A DNA stretch of 64,000 nt, from NCBI GenBank assembly GCA_965660675.1, contig CBFIAU010000001.1:248001-312000 (forward strand). Direction: 5' to 3'. This DNA comes from UBA12202 sp002691725 (GTDB lineage Bacteria > Pseudomonadota > Alphaproteobacteria > Puniceispirillales > UBA1172). Positions within the stretch are counted from its first letter, which is position 1, and each line of letters starts with the position of its first letter. Below the pieces are notes generated by a model. That model had not been told where the DNA came from, did no database searches, and worked only from the letters and a program-made list of their open reading frames with translations. This document shows positions 41,314 to 50,939 of the stretch, one piece after another. The position numbers and the translations under genes are program-made.

Positions 41314-42735
41314 TTAGCCAAAATGAAGGGTTTTGACTTCCTGATAATCCTCAAGCCCATGCAAGCCGCCCTCACGGCCATTGCCTGATTGCTTATAACC
41401 GCCAAAAGGTGAGCCATAATTAAAGCCGCCCCCATTGATATGAACAGCTCCTGCCCGCAACTGGCTTGCCACCCGTTCAGCGCGATCAGCATCACCTGTT
41501 TGCAGATACGCAGCAAGGCCATATGGCGTATCATTAGCGATAGCAATCGCATCATCCTCATCCTCGAACGGAATGATGACCAGAACCGGGCCAAAGATTT
41601 CTTGCCGAGCGATATCCATATCATTGCTGACATCGGCAAATATGGTTGGTTTAACAAACCAGCCTTTATCAAAACCATCGGGGCGACCTGTGCCACCAGT
41701 TAACAGCTTAGCGCCCTCATCAATACCTTTTTGAATCATGCCTTGGACGCGGTCGAATTGTATCTGATCAAACAGCGGGCCAATATGATCACCATCCTGG
41801 CTTGGGTCGCCTACACTCTGGCCTTCGGCGGCGGCTTTGGCAATCGCCAGCACCTCATCATAACATGACCGTTCAACCAGCAGACGAGTTGGCGCATCAC
41901 ATGACTGACCTGTGTTATACATACATTCCAGCACAGATGCTTTTACCTTATCCTCTAAATCACAATCAGCAAAAACCAGATTTGGTGATTTACCGCCTAA
42001 TTCAAGCGTCACGCGCTTCACGGTTTCAGCAGCATCTTTGGTCACCGCAATACCGGCACGTGTTGAGCCAGTAAACGACATCATCTGAATATCTTTGTGC
42101 CGTGACATCGCCGCCCCAACCGTTGGGCCTTCGCCTTGCACCAGATTAAAGACGCCAGCAGGATATCCGGCAGCATCAACAATCTCAGCATAAATTGCGC
42201 CAGATATCGGCGTATGCTCGGATGGCTTAAGCACGCATGCGCACCCTGTGGCAAGAGCGGGGATGACTTTCAATGTCACCTGATTCATTGGCCAGTTCCA
42301 TGGTGTGATCAGACCGCAAACGCCTATCGGCTCACGCATCATGACATCGCCATTAGCCAGCGTCTCGCGTGTGTCCTGGGCGCTAAGAGCATCAATAAAG
42401 CCCTGCAAATGTCCAATAGCGGCATCGGCTTGCGCGTCTCTGGACATGGTCATGGGGGCACCCATTTCGGTGCTCATCGCCTCAGCCAGATCATCAAAGC
42501 GAGCTTTCGTTGCCGACATCAAAGCATGCAGCAAATCAAGCCGGTCTGATTTTGAGGTTTTAGAAAAATGCACAAAGGCGGCATTAGCAGCAGCAACAGC
42601 GCGGTCAACATCGTCCTCATTACCTAGGATAATAGTGCCAATTTGTGCCTCAGTGGCCGGGTTCAAGACGTGAAACTCCGTTGTACTGATCGGGGTTACC
42701 CATTCTCCGTTCACGTAATGTTTTGTTAAATCCAT
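41314..42735 (-). CDS. Aldehyde dehydrogenase family protein
   Basis: NAD(P)-dependent aldehyde dehydrogenase, 473 residues. Seen: GLITPWNWPMNQVTLKVIPA, KPSEHTPISGAIYAEI, SFTGSTRAGIAVTKDAA (cofactor), VTLELGGKSPNLVF with the general-base Glu, and MYNTGQSCDAPTRLLVERSC with the catalytic Cys, preserved though followed by D-A rather than the common T/A. The start MDLTKHYVNGEWV is family-typical. Substrate cannot be assigned; no partner gene is adjacent. Confidence 0.92.
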   Translation of the reverse strand: MDLTKHYVNGEWVTPISTTEFHVLNPATEAQIGTIILGNEDDVDRAVAAANAAFVHFSKTSKSDRLDLLHALMSATKARFDDLAEAMSTEMGAPMTMSRDAQADAAIGHLQGFIDALSAQDTRETLANGDVMMREPIGVCGLITPWNWPMNQVTLKVIPALATGCACVLKPSEHTPISGAIYAEIVDAAGYPAGVFNLVQGEGPTVGAAMSRHKDIQMMSFTGSTRAGIAVTKDAAETVKRVTLELGGKSPNLVFADCDLEDKVKASVLECMYNTGQSCDAPTRLLVERSCYDEVLAIAKAAAEGQSVGDPSQDGDHIGPLFDQIQFDRVQGMIQKGIDEGAKLLTGGTGRPDGFDKGWFVKPTIFADVSNDMDIARQEIFGPVLVIIPFEDEDDAIAIANDTPYGLAAYLQTGDADRAERVASQLRAGAVHINGGGFNYGSPFGGYKQSGNGREGGLHGLEDYQEVKTLHFG

Positions 42736-42952
42736 GACTACCTATCCTTCCCTATCATCTATCAGATGCTACTATGTATTTTTGTGATATTAGCCTACGT
42801 ATGGTGATGTTGATATGTCAAGATGTGACGTTAGGACGGCGCTGATTTCAGCCAATAAATCATTGTCTTCACGACATCGTTATTTGATGGACATTACATT
42901 GCGCCTATAAAATAACAAACTTCATGAAGAATAATGGTGATCGGGGTCTGAT
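42736..42952. other. Divergent spacer, nothing recognised
   Basis: 217 bp between the aldehyde dehydrogenase and the EamA transporter. No ORF, hairpin or tandem repeat stands out; presumably two promoters. Confidence 0.5.
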
Positions 42953-43867
42953 ATGGATACTACCGCCGGACATCGCCGTGACCTTTGGATAGGTATTCTG
43001 TTCATGGGAATTGCGGCGGCGCTGTTTCCGGTGAAAGATGCGTTTGTCAAGGCGGCATCGGGATCAATCACACCAGTTGAAGCGACACTGGTTTATTATT
43101 TTACTCAAGGCGTGATCACTTTGCTGTGGTCATTAGGGCTCAAAACCCGGCGGCGTTTTGGTCAGCTATTTATGTCCCTAAGACCGCTGTTTCTTATCCG
43201 GACTATGTTTCAGGTTCTCACTATCATTCTGTTTTTTATATCTATCCAAAACGCCAATTTAGCCGAATCGGTCATTCTCTTTACGTCCAATGCGCTGTTT
43301 TTGGTTGTGCTTTCATGGCTGATTTTGAAAGAAAGCATGAGCCTTCGTAAAATGGCCGTGACGTGCCTCGGCTTTGTCGGTGTTTTGATTGTCATGAGCC
43401 CGCATATCCACAGCTTTGGCAATGCTTATCTGTGGTATGCTTTTGCTTCTGCCTTTACATTTGCAATATATTTACTGACAACAAAGACGCTGGGCAAAAC
43501 TTACCCGCCTCGAGAAATGCTTTTGGTTGATGGCGTTTTGGGCACATGCCTCTGCCTTATTTGTCTCTTGGTGTGGACGTTCCTCACCAATATTGAGATT
43601 ACATTGATCGGGGCAGCGCCGCGATTAATTGGGTTTTTGGTATTGTCGGGGATGATCGGAACTGTCTCTGCGTTACTCGTTGTCATAGCCATGAAAAAGG
43701 CGCCAGCCTCAGTTGTTGCGCCGCTTGGTTATGTTGAGATCGTCAGTGCCGCCATCATCGGATATCTGTTTTTCAAGGAAACAATCGGCTTCACCACCAT
43801 CATTGGGTGCATGATCATTCTTGGCATGTCTTGGTTGTCGGGCATGATAGAGACGAGTAAGCCCTAG
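42953..43867 (+). CDS. EamA/DMT-superfamily transporter
   Basis: Inner-membrane permease of the drug/metabolite transporter superfamily, 304 residues with ten predicted TM helices in two EamA repeats. Seen: LFMGIAAALFPVKDAFVKAA, AESVILFTSNALFLVVLSWL and second-half VAPLGYVEIVSAAIIGYLFF followed by KETIGFTTIIGC, the usual last-helices pattern. Cargo unknown. It ends 13 bp from the converging ProC-like gene. Confidence 0.88.
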   Translation: MDTTAGHRRDLWIGILFMGIAAALFPVKDAFVKAASGSITPVEATLVYYFTQGVITLLWSLGLKTRRRFGQLFMSLRPLFLIRTMFQVLTIILFFISIQNANLAESVILFTSNALFLVVLSWLILKESMSLRKMAVTCLGFVGVLIVMSPHIHSFGNAYLWYAFASAFTFAIYLLTTKTLGKTYPPREMLLVDGVLGTCLCLICLLVWTFLTNIEITLIGAAPRLIGFLVLSGMIGTVSALLVVIAMKKAPASVVAPLGYVEIVSAAIIGYLFFKETIGFTTIIGCMIILGMSWLSGMIETSKP

Positions 43868-43880
43868 CCTTAACGCCCCT

Positions 43881-44615
43881 TCAATCGGCGACTTGGCTTA
43901 GCCTTGAAAGCCCGTCATGGACATTTGCCTTGAGCCCGATTTCTTCAAAATACAGCCGCAGACGTTGATTAAATCCATCAGGCGTGTTTAAGGCCGCGAT
44001 CAAGTCATCGCTCGCCATTCCATTTAGACTAGAGGCAATGAGTTGACGTAAAAATGGCTCCGCCTTATTGGCGTCACCGCCATGCTGATCCACCCACTCT
44101 GCCGCCGCTGCGACCATGACCGCAACAGGTGACAAGATCGCCTGCGCCGCCAGAAAAGCATCACACTCGGCGCTATCCGTGATGGCAATAATGCTATCGC
44201 TATCCCCAAAGATACGCTCGACAGGCGCCGCATCACCCATCACCAAAATTGGCGACCCGCCACCAGCAATCGCCGGAAAAGGGATCATAATCGTCGTCGC
44301 CGGCGCCGGTGATACCAACCGCGCCAATGCATCCAGATCACAACCTGCCATCAAAGATATGATAATATGATCAGGGCGAAACCTAAGCGCGGTCAAGGCA
44401 GCCGCCGCCACATCATGATTAAGCGCAATAAACACAATATCGCTATGGTCCAGCACATGTTGATTTTCGGCGATAGTGATATTGGGGAACGCCTTGGCTA
44501 GACGCTGTGATTGCGCCGCGCTACGTTTGGATATGGTGATATCATGGCCAGCTTTAGCCAGCCCCGTTGCCACCGCGCTTCCTATATTTCCTATCCCCAC
44601 GACTCCACATCGCAT
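43881..44615 (-). CDS. Pyrroline-5-carboxylate-reductase-like (ProC/F420-dependent NADP reductase fold) protein
   Basis: NAD(P)-binding 6-phosphogluconate-dehydrogenase-like protein, 244 residues from ATG 44615 (AAGGATAG upstream). Seen: MRCGVVGIGNIGSAVATGLA (Rossmann motif), HSDIVFIALNHDV, HIIISLMAGCDLDALARLV and TTIMIPFPAIAGGGSPILVM, arranged as in ProC. The C-terminal dimer domain differs enough that a role other than proline synthesis is possible. It lies downstream of serA on the same strand, 45 bp away. Confidence 0.75.
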   Translation of the reverse strand: MRCGVVGIGNIGSAVATGLAKAGHDITISKRSAAQSQRLAKAFPNITIAENQHVLDHSDIVFIALNHDVAAAALTALRFRPDHIIISLMAGCDLDALARLVSPAPATTIMIPFPAIAGGGSPILVMGDAAPVERIFGDSDSIIAITDSAECDAFLAAQAILSPVAVMVAAAAEWVDQHGGDANKAEPFLRQLIASSLNGMASDDLIAALNTPDGFNQRLRLYFEEIGLKANVHDGLSRLSQVAD

Positions 44616-44660
44616 GGCACTATCCTTATGGTTATGTTGCGGCATATACTATTCTTCCTG

Positions 44661-46259
44661 TCACAGAGAATCGGGAAATGCCAACGCTTTCACTTGCCGG
44701 AATTGCCCTGTCTGAATGAGTTGATCCAAGACCCTGGCAGGCACTGGCGCATCCAGATAAAGCAAGCCGATCGCCTCGCCGCCTTCGGCTTCCCGGCCAA
44801 GGGTGAAATTAGCAATATTGCACCCACCTTCGCCCAAGGTTTTACCAAGAATACCAATAATCCCCGGCACATCTTCGTTAGCGGTATATAGCATATGTTC
44901 ACCAATTTCAGCATCAATATTAATCCCCTTGATCTGAATAAAGCGCGGCTTGCCATCGCTAAAGACCGTTCCGGCAACAGACCGCTTAAAGCGTTCAGTG
45001 ATGACCGTGACTTTGACATAGCCTTCAAAAACACCCGATTTGTCCTGATTGGTTGTACTGATATGAATACCGCGCGCCGCCGCAATAATCGGTGCTGAGA
45101 CCATATTAACATCAGGATTAGCCGAACTCAGAACGCCAGCCATTAATGCTGAGCTAAGCGCTGGTATGTTCATTTCCGTCACCGCACCATCATAGAGAAT
45201 ATGAATGCTTTTGATCGGATCATCAGACATCTGACCAACAAAAGCACCAAGACTGCCAACAAGTTTCAGCCAAGGCGTCATGATCTTTGCCTCCTCAGCG
45301 CTAACAGACGGCATATTAATCGCGTTAGTCACCGCACCAGTGAGCAAGTAATCCGACATTTGCTCAGCAATTTGGAGTGCCACTTTTTCCTGCGCCTCAA
45401 GCGTCGCCGCCCCCAGATGCGGAGTGCAGACAACATTAGGCAAATTAAACAGATGATTATCCAGTGCTGGTTCTTCGGCAAAAACATCAAACGCCGCCCC
45501 AGCCACATGACCCGATGTGATGAGATCAGCAAGTGCCGCTTCATCAACCAGACCACCTCTGGCACAATTGATAATGCGGACACCGGGTTTGGTTTTCAGC
45601 ATATTTTCTCTGCTAAGAATATTATCGGTTTGATCTGTTAGTGGCACATGCAGGGTGATAAAATCAGCACGTGATAACAGCTCATCCAGCTCAACTTTTT
45701 CAACCCCCATGGTTTTGGCTTTATCCTCGCTCAAGAACGGATCATAAGCAATGACGCGCATATTCAACCCTCTGCCGCGATTACAAACAATGCCGCCAAT
45801 ATTACCAGCACCGATGACGCCAAGCGTTTTATGTGATAACTCAACCCCCATAAAGCGTGACTTTTCCCATTTGCCCGATTGCGTCGAGGCATTGGCCTCA
45901 GGGATTTGCCGAGCCACCGCAAACATCATCGCGATAGCATGTTCGGCGGTCGTAATCATATTCCCAAACGGCGTATTCATGACGATGATGCCTTGCCGTG
46001 ATGCCGCCGCCCGGTCAATATTATCAACGCCGATACCAGCGCGGCCAATGACCTTCAGCCGATCTGTTGCCGCTAGCAGCTTTTCCGTTACCTTCGTTGC
46101 TGAACGAATAGCAAGCCCGTCATAATTAGCGATAATTGCTCGCAGCCGGTCTTTATCTTTGCCAATATCAGGCTGATAATCGGCCTCAATTCCGCGCGTT
46201 TTGAAAATCGCAACAGCGTTTTCAGATAGCTTATCTGAAATAAGAACTTTTGGTGCCAT
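44661..46259 (-). CDS. serA: D-3-phosphoglycerate dehydrogenase
   Basis: First step of the phosphorylated serine pathway. 532 residues, the long form: catalytic and NAD-binding domains (KTLGVIGAGNIGGIVCNRGR; CARGGLVDEAALADLI; catalytic H in TPHLGAATLEAQEKVA), an intervening domain, and a C-terminal ACT domain (NEDVPGIIGILGKTLGEGGC) for regulation. ATG 46259 is preceded by AGGAGG; an ATG three bases earlier is too close to it. It is in an operon with serC, 59 bp upstream. Confidence 0.96.
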   Translation of the reverse strand: MAPKVLISDKLSENAVAIFKTRGIEADYQPDIGKDKDRLRAIIANYDGLAIRSATKVTEKLLAATDRLKVIGRAGIGVDNIDRAAASRQGIIVMNTPFGNMITTAEHAIAMMFAVARQIPEANASTQSGKWEKSRFMGVELSHKTLGVIGAGNIGGIVCNRGRGLNMRVIAYDPFLSEDKAKTMGVEKVELDELLSRADFITLHVPLTDQTDNILSRENMLKTKPGVRIINCARGGLVDEAALADLITSGHVAGAAFDVFAEEPALDNHLFNLPNVVCTPHLGAATLEAQEKVALQIAEQMSDYLLTGAVTNAINMPSVSAEEAKIMTPWLKLVGSLGAFVGQMSDDPIKSIHILYDGAVTEMNIPALSSALMAGVLSSANPDVNMVSAPIIAAARGIHISTTNQDKSGVFEGYVKVTVITERFKRSVAGTVFSDGKPRFIQIKGINIDAEIGEHMLYTANEDVPGIIGILGKTLGEGGCNIANFTLGREAEGGEAIGLLYLDAPVPARVLDQLIQTGQFRQVKALAFPDSL

Positions 46260-46318
46260 CATGGCCTCCTTTATTGATCGTATGTATTAATAAAAATGTG
46301 ATGCGAGGGGTGATGCCG

Positions 46319-47464
46319 TTAGCCAGCGGCTTCCATCTCAAGCGCATATGCCCATTCCAGCCATGGCAACATGGCGGCAATATCCGCTGTCTCAACGGTT
46401 GCCCCACACCATATTCTGATACCCGCAGGTGCCGCGCGATAAGAGCCAATATCAAAGGCTACGCGCTCATCCTCCAGCCGCTTGGTGACAGCTTTGGCAA
46501 AAGCTGCATCCCCTGCAACTTTGGGATGATTGAACGCCAGACAGACCGATGTTGTTGACCAGGTCGCAGGCTCATTGGCGAGGTTTTGAATGAAGTCTTT
46601 GCCCGCGACAAAATCCCAAACACATTGCGCGTTATCATGGCTCCGCTTGATCAGCCCATTGAGGCCGCCAAGCGACCGCGCCCATTGCAAAGCCAGCAGA
46701 TAATCTTCGACCGCCAGCATGGATGGGGTGTTTATTGTGTCACCTTGAAAAATACCTTCGATCAGCTTGCCGTTTTTGGTGAGCTGAAAAATCTTTGGGA
46801 TTGGCCAATCAGGGGTATAGCTTTCAAGCCGCTCAACCGCCCGTGGGGACAGGATAATCGTGCCATGCCCTGCCTCACTCCCAAGCACTTTCTGCCAGCT
46901 GAATGTTGTCACATCCAAACTATTCCAAGGCAGCCGCATCGCAAAACACGCCGATGTCGCATCACAAATGGTCAAGCCTTTGCGATCAGACGGGAATACC
47001 GTATTGTCAGGCACTCTAACGCCTGACGTCGTGCCATTCCATGTAAAGACAATATCGTGATCATAATCGAGCGCCTGCATATCAACAATATCGCCATAAG
47101 GCGCGGTAACAATATTGGCATCAAGCCGCAATTGCGCCGATACATCTTTAACCCAGCTCTGGCCAAAACTTTCCCACGCGACCATGGTAACAGGCCGTGC
47201 CCCCAATAGCGACCACATGGCCATTTCAACAGCACCTGTATCCGAGGCCGGGACAATCCCAATTCGATAATCGGCGGGAATCTCCAGGATCGCTCTGGTG
47301 TCTTCGATAGCTGCCTGTAATTTGGCTTTACCGCCAGCCGCGCGATGGGATCGGCCAAGCCAGGCACATCCAAGCTGATTGATATGATATTGCGGAAATT
47401 TGGGACAAGGCCCCGATGAAAAACGCGGATTAGCCGGCCGCGTTGCCGGTTTTGTGATACTCAT
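46319..47464 (-). CDS. serC: Phosphoserine aminotransferase, SerC type II
   Basis: PLP enzyme converting 3-phosphohydroxypyruvate to phosphoserine, 381 residues from ATG 47464 (AAGGAT upstream); the open frame to 47599 has no family sequence. Seen: NPRFSSGPCPKFPQYHINQL start, GRSHRAAGGKAKLQAAIEDT, the PLP lysine in TTFSWQKVLGSEAGHG, and INTPSMLAVEDYLLALQWA. This is the Methanosarcina/alphaproteobacterial SerC subtype. The 146-bp spacer shared with divergent serB holds a short CGCTT/AAGCG hairpin. Confidence 0.95.
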   Translation of the reverse strand: MSITKPATRPANPRFSSGPCPKFPQYHINQLGCAWLGRSHRAAGGKAKLQAAIEDTRAILEIPADYRIGIVPASDTGAVEMAMWSLLGARPVTMVAWESFGQSWVKDVSAQLRLDANIVTAPYGDIVDMQALDYDHDIVFTWNGTTSGVRVPDNTVFPSDRKGLTICDATSACFAMRLPWNSLDVTTFSWQKVLGSEAGHGTIILSPRAVERLESYTPDWPIPKIFQLTKNGKLIEGIFQGDTINTPSMLAVEDYLLALQWARSLGGLNGLIKRSHDNAQCVWDFVAGKDFIQNLANEPATWSTTSVCLAFNHPKVAGDAAFAKAVTKRLEDERVAFDIGSYRAAPAGIRIWCGATVETADIAAMLPWLEWAYALEMEAAG

Positions 47465-47610
47465 GTTATCTATCCTTCCAGATAATCGCCTCTCGGTGGG
47501 GAGAGGTAGCCCACTTATGGTGATATAGATAATTAATCGCTTCCGCAAGCGCAAAATCAGCGTTATATCTGGGCAATCCGCTTTGCAACTATGGATCATG
47601 ATTGCGCGAA

Positions 47611-48489
47611 ATGATGTTTACTGCGATTGTTATAGCCGGGTCAGGCAGGACACTTGATAGCAAAGCCATAGACAAGCTCTACCTTGACTGGCAAGGCCGG
47701 CACATGACAGAGCTAGCGCCATCAGAAGCGGTGATGTTTACACTAACGCATGTGCCAGATGATTTTGCGGCACGCTGGCAGGCATGGCAGCAGAATGGCG
47801 TTGATCTTAACCTATTGGCAGGCGCGCCATCACCAAAACGTATATTGGTTGCCGATATGGACGGCACCATGATTGAACAGGAATGTCTGGATGAACTGGC
47901 AGAAATGGCTGGTGTTGGCGTTTATGTAAAAGAAGTGACCGCTCGCGCCATGAATGGTGAGCTTGATTTTGAGGCGGCATTAAAAGAACGAGTAGCGCAT
48001 TTAAAAGATCAGCCAGCAGGGATTATTAATCAGGTCATCAGCGAGAAGATTAGCTTAATGCCGGGGGGCAAAACCTTACTTGCAACCATGCGCACAAATG
48101 GTGGATATTCGGCACTTGTTTCAGGTGGATTTACGCCTTTTACCGGATATGTTGCCGAACAGCTTGGCTTTGATGAACATCACGGCAATGATCTGATCAT
48201 TGCTAATGACGTCCTCATCGGTGCGGTGGCAGAGCCAATCAAAGGCAAGGCAACCAAGCAGCACATATGTGAGACGCTGTCGCATCGCCTTAACATCCCT
48301 TTATCTGAGATGATGGCTATCGGTGATGGCGCTAATGATCTGGATATGCTCCACATTGTTGGAATGGGCGTTGCTTTTCATGGCAAGCCGGCGGTTGCGG
48401 CGGCGGCGCGGTGGCGGATCAATCACGGTGATCTGACGAGTTTGCTATATCTGCAAGGGTATCAAAAAGCCGATTTCATTAACGCCTGA
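47611..48489 (+). CDS. serB: Phosphoserine phosphatase
   Basis: HAD phosphatase for the last serine step, 292 residues from ATG 47611; an in-frame TTG at 47602 and ATG 47614 are alternatives and none has a strong site. Seen: nucleophile Asp82 in VADMDGTMIEQECLDELA, SALVSGGFTPFTGYVAEQLG (motif II), KGKATKQHICETL (motif III Lys) and MMAIGDGANDLDMLHIVGMG (motif IV). The N-terminal 75 residues form the partial regulatory region of alphaproteobacterial SerB. It is divergent from serC-serA. Confidence 0.95.
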   Translation: MMFTAIVIAGSGRTLDSKAIDKLYLDWQGRHMTELAPSEAVMFTLTHVPDDFAARWQAWQQNGVDLNLLAGAPSPKRILVADMDGTMIEQECLDELAEMAGVGVYVKEVTARAMNGELDFEAALKERVAHLKDQPAGIINQVISEKISLMPGGKTLLATMRTNGGYSALVSGGFTPFTGYVAEQLGFDEHHGNDLIIANDVLIGAVAEPIKGKATKQHICETLSHRLNIPLSEMMAIGDGANDLDMLHIVGMGVAFHGKPAVAAAARWRINHGDLTSLLYLQGYQKADFINA

Positions 48490-48713
48490 AACATTGGCGT
48501 CGCCATAAGATCAATGTTCAGCTGTTGAAGCGGCGGTGCTATAAATCTCAATTTGCAGACACGCCTCAACATGGTATAAAAGATTGTCGCTACATATATT
48601 GCCAATTTTATAATTTCAGCAGTTTTCTGAATATCTGCCGCGACCTTTTCGCTGTTTTGCTTGTGCAACATTGTTGGAAAACCGTTCCTCAGAAAACCTA
48701 ATGGAGTTATAAA
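48490..48713. other. Intergenic spacer before the peroxiredoxin gene
   Basis: 224 bp with no convincing ORF on either strand. The last bases (AATGGAGTTATAAA) provide the ribosome site for the peroxiredoxin. No terminator-like hairpin was found after serB. Confidence 0.45.
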
Positions 48714-49364
48714 ATGAGCTTACGCATTAATGATATTGTTCCCAATTTCAAGGCCAAAACCGATCAAGGGGATATTCAGTTTCATGATTGGATTGGCGAT
48801 CAATGGGCGATCTTATTCTCCCATCCCAAGGATTTTACCCCTGTTTGTACGACAGAGTTTGGTGTTGTTGCTCAGCTCGCCGATGAATGGGCAGCATTAA
48901 ATACCAAAGTGATTGGCCTGTCGGTTGATGGGGTTGATGAGCATAAAAGCTGGAAAATAGATATTGAAACCTATTCCGGTGCTTCGCCTGATTTCCCGAT
49001 CATTGCTGATGCTGATCTGGTGATCTCAAAGCAGTTTGATATGTTGCCAGCTGATGCCTATCTCCCTGATGGCAGGACAGCCGCCGATTCGGCGTCCGTG
49101 CGGTCGGTTTTTATTATTAGTCCAGATAAAAAACTTCAGCTGACGATGACATATCCAATGTCTGTTGGACGCAATTTTGCAGAGATTTTGCGCGCGCTCA
49201 AAGCATTGCAAAAAACCTATGGCCATTCTATTGCGACACCAGCAAACTGGACAGAAGAACAGGATGTGATTATTGCCTTAACGCTTGATGATGCCGCCGC
49301 CAAGGCCAGGTTTGGTGATTTTGATGCTAAATTGCCTTACCTGCGCGTCACGTCAAACGCATAA
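48714..49364 (+). CDS. 1-Cys peroxiredoxin (Prx6-type)
   Basis: Thiol peroxidase reducing peroxides, 216 residues. The peroxidatic Cys45 is in SHPKDFTPVCTTEFGVVAQL; PVCTTE is the Prx6/1-Cys signature and there is no resolving Cys at the usual C-terminal place. Also seen: RSVFIISPDKKLQLTMTYPM with the conserved Arg, and TPANWTEEQDVIIALTLDD of the Prx6 C-terminal domain. It appears monocistronic and converges with phoU. Confidence 0.93.
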   Translation: MSLRINDIVPNFKAKTDQGDIQFHDWIGDQWAILFSHPKDFTPVCTTEFGVVAQLADEWAALNTKVIGLSVDGVDEHKSWKIDIETYSGASPDFPIIADADLVISKQFDMLPADAYLPDGRTAADSASVRSVFIISPDKKLQLTMTYPMSVGRNFAEILRALKALQKTYGHSIATPANWTEEQDVIIALTLDDAAAKARFGDFDAKLPYLRVTSNA

Positions 49365-49375
49365 ATATACAAGAG

Positions 49376-49416
49376 GGTTGAGGTGGCGCGCCAGTCCTGA
49401 TGCGTGACCTCAATCC
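49376..49416. repeat. Imperfect inverted repeat between peroxiredoxin and phoU
   Basis: GGTTGAGGT (49376-49384) and ACCTCAATCC (49407-49416) pair with one bulge around a 22-base loop, in the 89-bp space between converging genes. A terminator role is possible but no T-run follows. Confidence 0.4.
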
Positions 49417-49453
49417 TGCGCTTTATCGGCTGGCGGTTTACCCATAAGCGGTT

Positions 49454-50140
49454 TTAAGTGGTGATATCATCTTTAGGACGTTGAGCATCGAGCATTTCCC
49501 CATGCACAACGAAATACACTTGCTCTGCAATACTCGTGCAAAAATCACCAATACGTTCAATATTCTTGGCAATAAATAGCGCGTTTATTCCTGATGGGCT
49601 TGAGCCATGCTCGACCATATCACGATAAATGCTCTTATAGACCAAACTATGCAGGGCATCGAGTTCGACATCTGCTTCCCAGACCAGCTTTGCCTTCACC
49701 GCATCACGCCGCGCCAAGGCATCAAGAACATCTACCAGCAAGTCTTGCGCCATTTGCGACATTCCATCCAGCTTTTTCAGGATAGTTAAATTATTTTCTT
49801 CCCCGATCATCATATTGCGGCGTTTAATGATATTTTTGGAATAATCACCGATACGTTCAAGAAAAGAAGCAATTTTTGGGGCAATAATAATATGCCGCAA
49901 ATCATTGGCTTGAGGCGAGCGGATAGCAATAATCTCTACCGTCTTGTTATAAATCTCCGTTTCAAGCGCATCAATCTTGCTGTCATTGGCAATCAGCCCA
50001 TTTAGATCAACATCAATCTGTGCCATACCATCTATGACAGCAACAAACTGGCTTAATGCCTGATTTCCCATCCTGGCAGTAAGCCGATCAAGTTCTTCCA
50101 GGTCGTTGTCAAAAGCGGTGCTGATATGTCGCGACGTCAT
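49454..50140 (-). CDS. phoU: PhoU, phosphate signalling regulator
   Basis: Helical protein linking the Pst transporter to PhoR, needed for inhibition of the Pho response. 228 residues from ATG 50140 (AGGAGA upstream); the longer frame to 50227 overlaps pstB. Seen: HISTAFDNDLEELDRLTARM, then two PhoU repeats each ending in metal-site motifs (KIASFLERIGDYSKNIIKR and IAKNIERIGDFCTSIAE, the E/D-rich ExxxD patterns). Last gene of the phoR-phoB-pstSCAB-phoU block. Confidence 0.95.
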   Translation of the reverse strand: MTSRHISTAFDNDLEELDRLTARMGNQALSQFVAVIDGMAQIDVDLNGLIANDSKIDALETEIYNKTVEIIAIRSPQANDLRHIIIAPKIASFLERIGDYSKNIIKRRNMMIGEENNLTILKKLDGMSQMAQDLLVDVLDALARRDAVKAKLVWEADVELDALHSLVYKSIYRDMVEHGSSPSGINALFIAKNIERIGDFCTSIAEQVYFVVHGEMLDAQRPKDDITT

Positions 50141-50150
50141 GTCTTTTCTC

Positions 50151-50915
50151 CTAACCAATCTTGCCCGAAATATAGGCTTCGGTTTGCGGGTCTGTAGGAC
50201 GTGTGAATACGTCTTTCGTCTCACCATATTCTATCAAGTGACCAAGATGAAAATAGGCTGTTTTTTGCGAAACGCGAGCCGCTTGTTGCATTGAGTGGGT
50301 GACAATTATAATGGTAAATCGGTCTTTCAAATCATTGATTAATTCTTCGATAATTGACGTTGCAATCGGATCAAGCGCGGAACATGGCTCATCCATCAGC
50401 AAGACTTCGGGCTGAACCGCGATTGCTCTTGCTATGCAAAGCCGTTGCTGTTGGCCGCCCGATAATCCGGTTGCCGGATCATGCAATCGGTCATGCACCT
50501 CATTCCATAGCCCTGATCGTTTCAGACTGTCCTCAACAATATCTTCGGTTTCCGATTTGTTAGAAACCAGACCATGAATGCGCGGGCCATAAGCAACATT
50601 TTCAAATACCGATTTTGGAAATGGATTAGGTTTCTGGAACACCATACCAACCCGCGCCCGCAGAAAAACAGGATCAAGAGCCTGATCATTAATATTTTCA
50701 TCACCCATCATAATATGACCGTCAACACGGCAAGATGGTATCACATCATTCATCCGATTAAAGCACCGCAGAAATGTTGACTTACCGCACCCTGATGGCC
50801 CGATAAAGGCCGTCACCTGCCTATCCATAATATCAATATCAATGGCGTGCAAAGCCTGTTTCGTATCATAAAACACACTAACATCTGAGGCTGAAATTTT
50901 AACCGTATCGCTCAT
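50151..50915 (-). CDS. pstB: PstB, phosphate importer ATPase
   Basis: ATPase of the high-affinity phosphate ABC importer, 254 residues. Seen: Walker A AFIGPSGCGKSTFLRCFNRM, signature TGLSGGQQQRLCIARAIAV, Walker B EVLLMDEPCSALDPIATSII, switch His in IIIVTHSMQQAARVSQKTA, and C-terminal YGETKDVFTRPTDPQTEAYI, all PstB-specific. It starts 24 bp after pstA. Confidence 0.97.
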   Translation of the reverse strand: MSDTVKISASDVSVFYDTKQALHAIDIDIMDRQVTAFIGPSGCGKSTFLRCFNRMNDVIPSCRVDGHIMMGDENINDQALDPVFLRARVGMVFQKPNPFPKSVFENVAYGPRIHGLVSNKSETEDIVEDSLKRSGLWNEVHDRLHDPATGLSGGQQQRLCIARAIAVQPEVLLMDEPCSALDPIATSIIEELINDLKDRFTIIIVTHSMQQAARVSQKTAYFHLGHLIEYGETKDVFTRPTDPQTEAYISGKIG

Positions 50916-50939
50916 CTTTCACGCTTTCTCTAATACTTT

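Noticed and set aside
47465..47610. Riboswitch or leader control of serC
   Set aside because: Only a short CGCTT/AAGCG hairpin is present; nothing matches a known riboswitch fold.
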